Assembly (NCBI GenBank): GCA_002449135.1
Contig: DKCH01000054.1
Location: forward strand, 204-32,421
Source of the DNA: Caryophanales bacterium UBA6879
GTDB lineage: Bacteria > Bacillota_I > Bacilli_A > RFN20 > CAG-288
DNA: 32,218 nucleotides
Reading direction: 5' to 3'
The notes under the pieces are model-generated. The model saw only the letters and a program-made list of their open reading frames with translations. It had not been told where the DNA came from and searched no databases. The first letter of the stretch is position 1, and the number at the start of each line of letters is the position of its first letter. Made by a program: the position numbers and the translations under genes. Shown one piece after another: positions 31,094 to 32,218 of this stretch.

Positions 31094-31534
31094 ATGGAAA
31101 ATAAAAATGAATTAACTAATAAAAAAGAAAATAAAGAATATTTCGATCCATTCTTTGACAGCTTATTCTCTTATCCTTCTTTCTTTAGAGATGAGAAGAA
31201 AAATGGACTTATGAAAACCAATATTAAAGAAAATAACGATAGTTATGAACTTGAAATTGAGGTTCCTGGAGTCAAAAAAGACAATATTAGCATCAACTAT
31301 GAAAATGGTTATTTAGTTGTTGCTACTCATGTTAATAATGATTCTACAAGCAAAGACAAAAAAGGTAATATCATTAGAGAAGAAAGATATACTGGCTCTT
31401 ACAAGAGAAGTTTCTATGTTGGTAATAGTTTTTCTAGCAATGATATTGATGCTTCTTTAAATGATGGTTTACTTAAAATTGTTTTAAAGAAACCTCAAGA
31501 AAAAGAACATAAATCTTCTATTACTATTCGTTAA
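31094..31534 (+). CDS. Small heat-shock protein, Hsp20 (alpha-crystallin) family
   Basis: This 146-residue ATP-independent holdase forms large oligomers that bind unfolding proteins. An N-terminal arm (YFDPFFDSLFSYPSFF) precedes the alpha-crystallin domain, from about KTNIKENNDSYELEIEVPGV (36-55) to ASLNDGLLKIVLKKP, which contains the A-x-x-x-x-G-x-L motif. The C-terminal tail ends in ITIR, giving the I-x-I oligomer contact. AGGAG lies just upstream of the ATG. It is a single-gene transcript controlled by two CIRCE-type operators and ended by a hairpin terminator at 31551. CIRCE on an hsp20 gene rather than on groE or dnaK is less usual in classical Bacilli. Confidence 0.95.
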   Translation: MENKNELTNKKENKEYFDPFFDSLFSYPSFFRDEKKNGLMKTNIKENNDSYELEIEVPGVKKDNISINYENGYLVVATHVNNDSTSKDKKGNIIREERYTGSYKRSFYVGNSFSSNDIDASLNDGLLKIVLKKPQEKEHKSSITIR

Positions 31535-31550
31535 TTTCTTTAAAGTTTTA

Positions 31551-31576
31551 AAAGTGGGTTTTGACCCACTTTTTTA
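31551..31576 (+). terminator. Intrinsic terminator after hsp20
   Basis: AAAGTGGGT, loop TTTG and ACCCACTTT form a perfect 9-pair stem followed by further Ts. It begins 16 bases after the hsp20 stop codon. Confidence 0.9.
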
Positions 31577-31583
31577 TTTTTAA

Positions 31584-31612
31584 TTGAATCTACATTAGCT
31601 TAATGATATTAT
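31584..31612 (+). promoter_or_regulatory. Candidate promoter of purA
   Basis: TTGAAT (31584-31589), 17 bases and TATTAT (31607-31612). The predicted leader is about 49 bases. A closer TATAAT at 31644-31649 is less likely, since its start would fall after the AGGAG site. Confidence 0.5.
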
Positions 31613-31667
31613 TTTTAAGTAATAAGACACTTTGTTTTTTTATTATAATAATAGGAGATTTTTAAAA

Positions 31668-32218
31668 ATGCCAATACTTGCAATTCAAGGTAGTCAATGG
31701 GGTGATGAAGGTAAAGGGAAAATCACTGATTTTTTTGCTCAAAAAGCTGATGTTGTTGTAAGAAGTCAAGGTGGAAACAATGCCGGCCATTCTATTGAAT
31801 TTAATTCTCAACGCTTTGCTTTAAATTTAGTTCCTTCTGGGATTTTTTCTAAAAACACAATAAATGTCATTGCTAATGGAGTAGTAGTAAATTTACAAGC
31901 TTTAAAAAATGAATTAGATAAATTAACAAATGCCGGTTTAAAAGAATATAAATTGTATATTTCAAATCGTGCTCATCTACTTTTACCTTACCATATTGAT
32001 TTAGATGGTGCTAATGAGCAATTACTTGGAGAAAACAAAATTGGAACAACCAAAAAAGGAATTGGCCCTTGCTATTCTACAAAAGCCGAAAGAATTGGTT
32101 TAAGAGTAGGTGATCTTTTATTAACCGTCGAGACTTTAAGAAAAAAGGTTGATGGCATTTTAAAAGTTATCAATAATCAATTAAAGTCATACAATTTAAA
32201 AGAATATACTACAGAAGA
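31668..32218 (+). CDS. purA: Adenylosuccinate synthetase, N-terminal part
   Basis: The frame starts with an ATG preceded by AGGAG and runs off the window end after about 183 codons. The protein starts MPILAIQGSQWGDEGKGKIT, the GTP-binding loop of PurA with catalytic D14 (Q-W-G-D-E-G-K-G-K). It continues with VVVRSQGGNNAGHSIEF (catalytic histidine in N-A-G-H), NRAHLLLPYH and IGTTKKGIGPCYSTKAER, the IMP-binding block. The enzyme joins IMP and aspartate with GTP in the first step from IMP to AMP. The visible part has no defect; the usual full length is about 430 residues. Confidence 0.97.
   Translation, partial: MPILAIQGSQWGDEGKGKITDFFAQKADVVVRSQGGNNAGHSIEFNSQRFALNLVPSGIFSKNTINVIANGVVVNLQALKNELDKLTNAGLKEYKLYISNRAHLLLPYHIDLDGANEQLLGENKIGTTKKGIGPCYSTKAERIGLRVGDLLLTVETLRKKVDGILKVINNQLKSYNLKEYTTE

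Noticed and set aside
1..32218. CRISPR array, insertion sequence or rRNA operon
   Set aside because: No regularly spaced repeats, transposase or rRNA sequence was found on reading through; the only mobile-element gene is the recombinase end at the left edge.

Overview
The window is very AT-rich (GC clearly below 30% by eye), densely packed and encodes Bacilli-type genes: Spx, RNase HIII, MutS2, a CIRCE-controlled small heat-shock protein, an L-box lysine riboswitch, CdaA, and lipoproteins with LspA. TGA is used as a real stop (mutS2 ends TCA-TGA at 18219-18221, overlapping the uvrC ATG). The code is therefore the standard bacterial one, not the Mycoplasma/Spiroplasma code. The best guess is a small-genome, fermentative, low-GC Firmicute such as an Erysipelotrichales, RF39 or Acholeplasma-like lineage that still handles undecaprenyl-phosphate. 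This placement is an inference from gene content.

Layout. 1-640: the 3' end of a tyrosine recombinase, then a decayed AT-rich gap. 639-1502: aldo/keto reductase (minus). 1611-4713: a plus-strand operon of a duplicated DUF1538 membrane protein, two different PII-like proteins and a DUF1275 membrane protein, meeting a minus-strand ClC protein tail to tail. 6062-11145: a minus-strand group of uppP, a two-domain acyl-CoA dehydratase activase with DUF2229, and a HgdB-like protein. 11249-11322: tRNA-Gly(CCC), sharing a terminator with the next operon. 11400-14351: an amino-acid ABC transporter under a lysine riboswitch with an intrinsic terminator. 14464-16463: a DUF2188 protein and a B-repeat lipoprotein. 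16456-20531: mutS2-uvrC (minus). 20598-21506: rnhC (plus). 21511-25781: ileS-lspA-rluD-like (minus). 25853-26305: an Spx-family protein. 26405-30436: cdaA, NUDIX, deoD, a NERD-like protein and a membrane protein (minus). 31003-31534: hsp20 behind two CIRCE-like operators. 31668-end: the start of purA.

How the genes fit together. Lysine import is switched off by lysine through premature termination. The mutS2-uvrC and rnhC block is DNA maintenance. The ileS-lspA-rluD block is housekeeping for translation and lipoproteins, and LspA would process the two lipoproteins seen here. The cdaA operon joins c-di-AMP synthesis to nucleotide salvage and two unassigned envelope-associated proteins. The activase pair points to a radical/electron-activation system of the 2-hydroxyacyl-CoA dehydratase superfamily, with unknown substrate.

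The least described parts are the DUF1538/PII-like/PII-like/DUF1275 operon, the NERD-like protein that has lost its expected catalytic pair together with its membrane partner, the ABC ATPase with a roughly 95-residue insertion, the Spx-like protein with an extra cysteine tail, and the double HrcA operator on hsp20.
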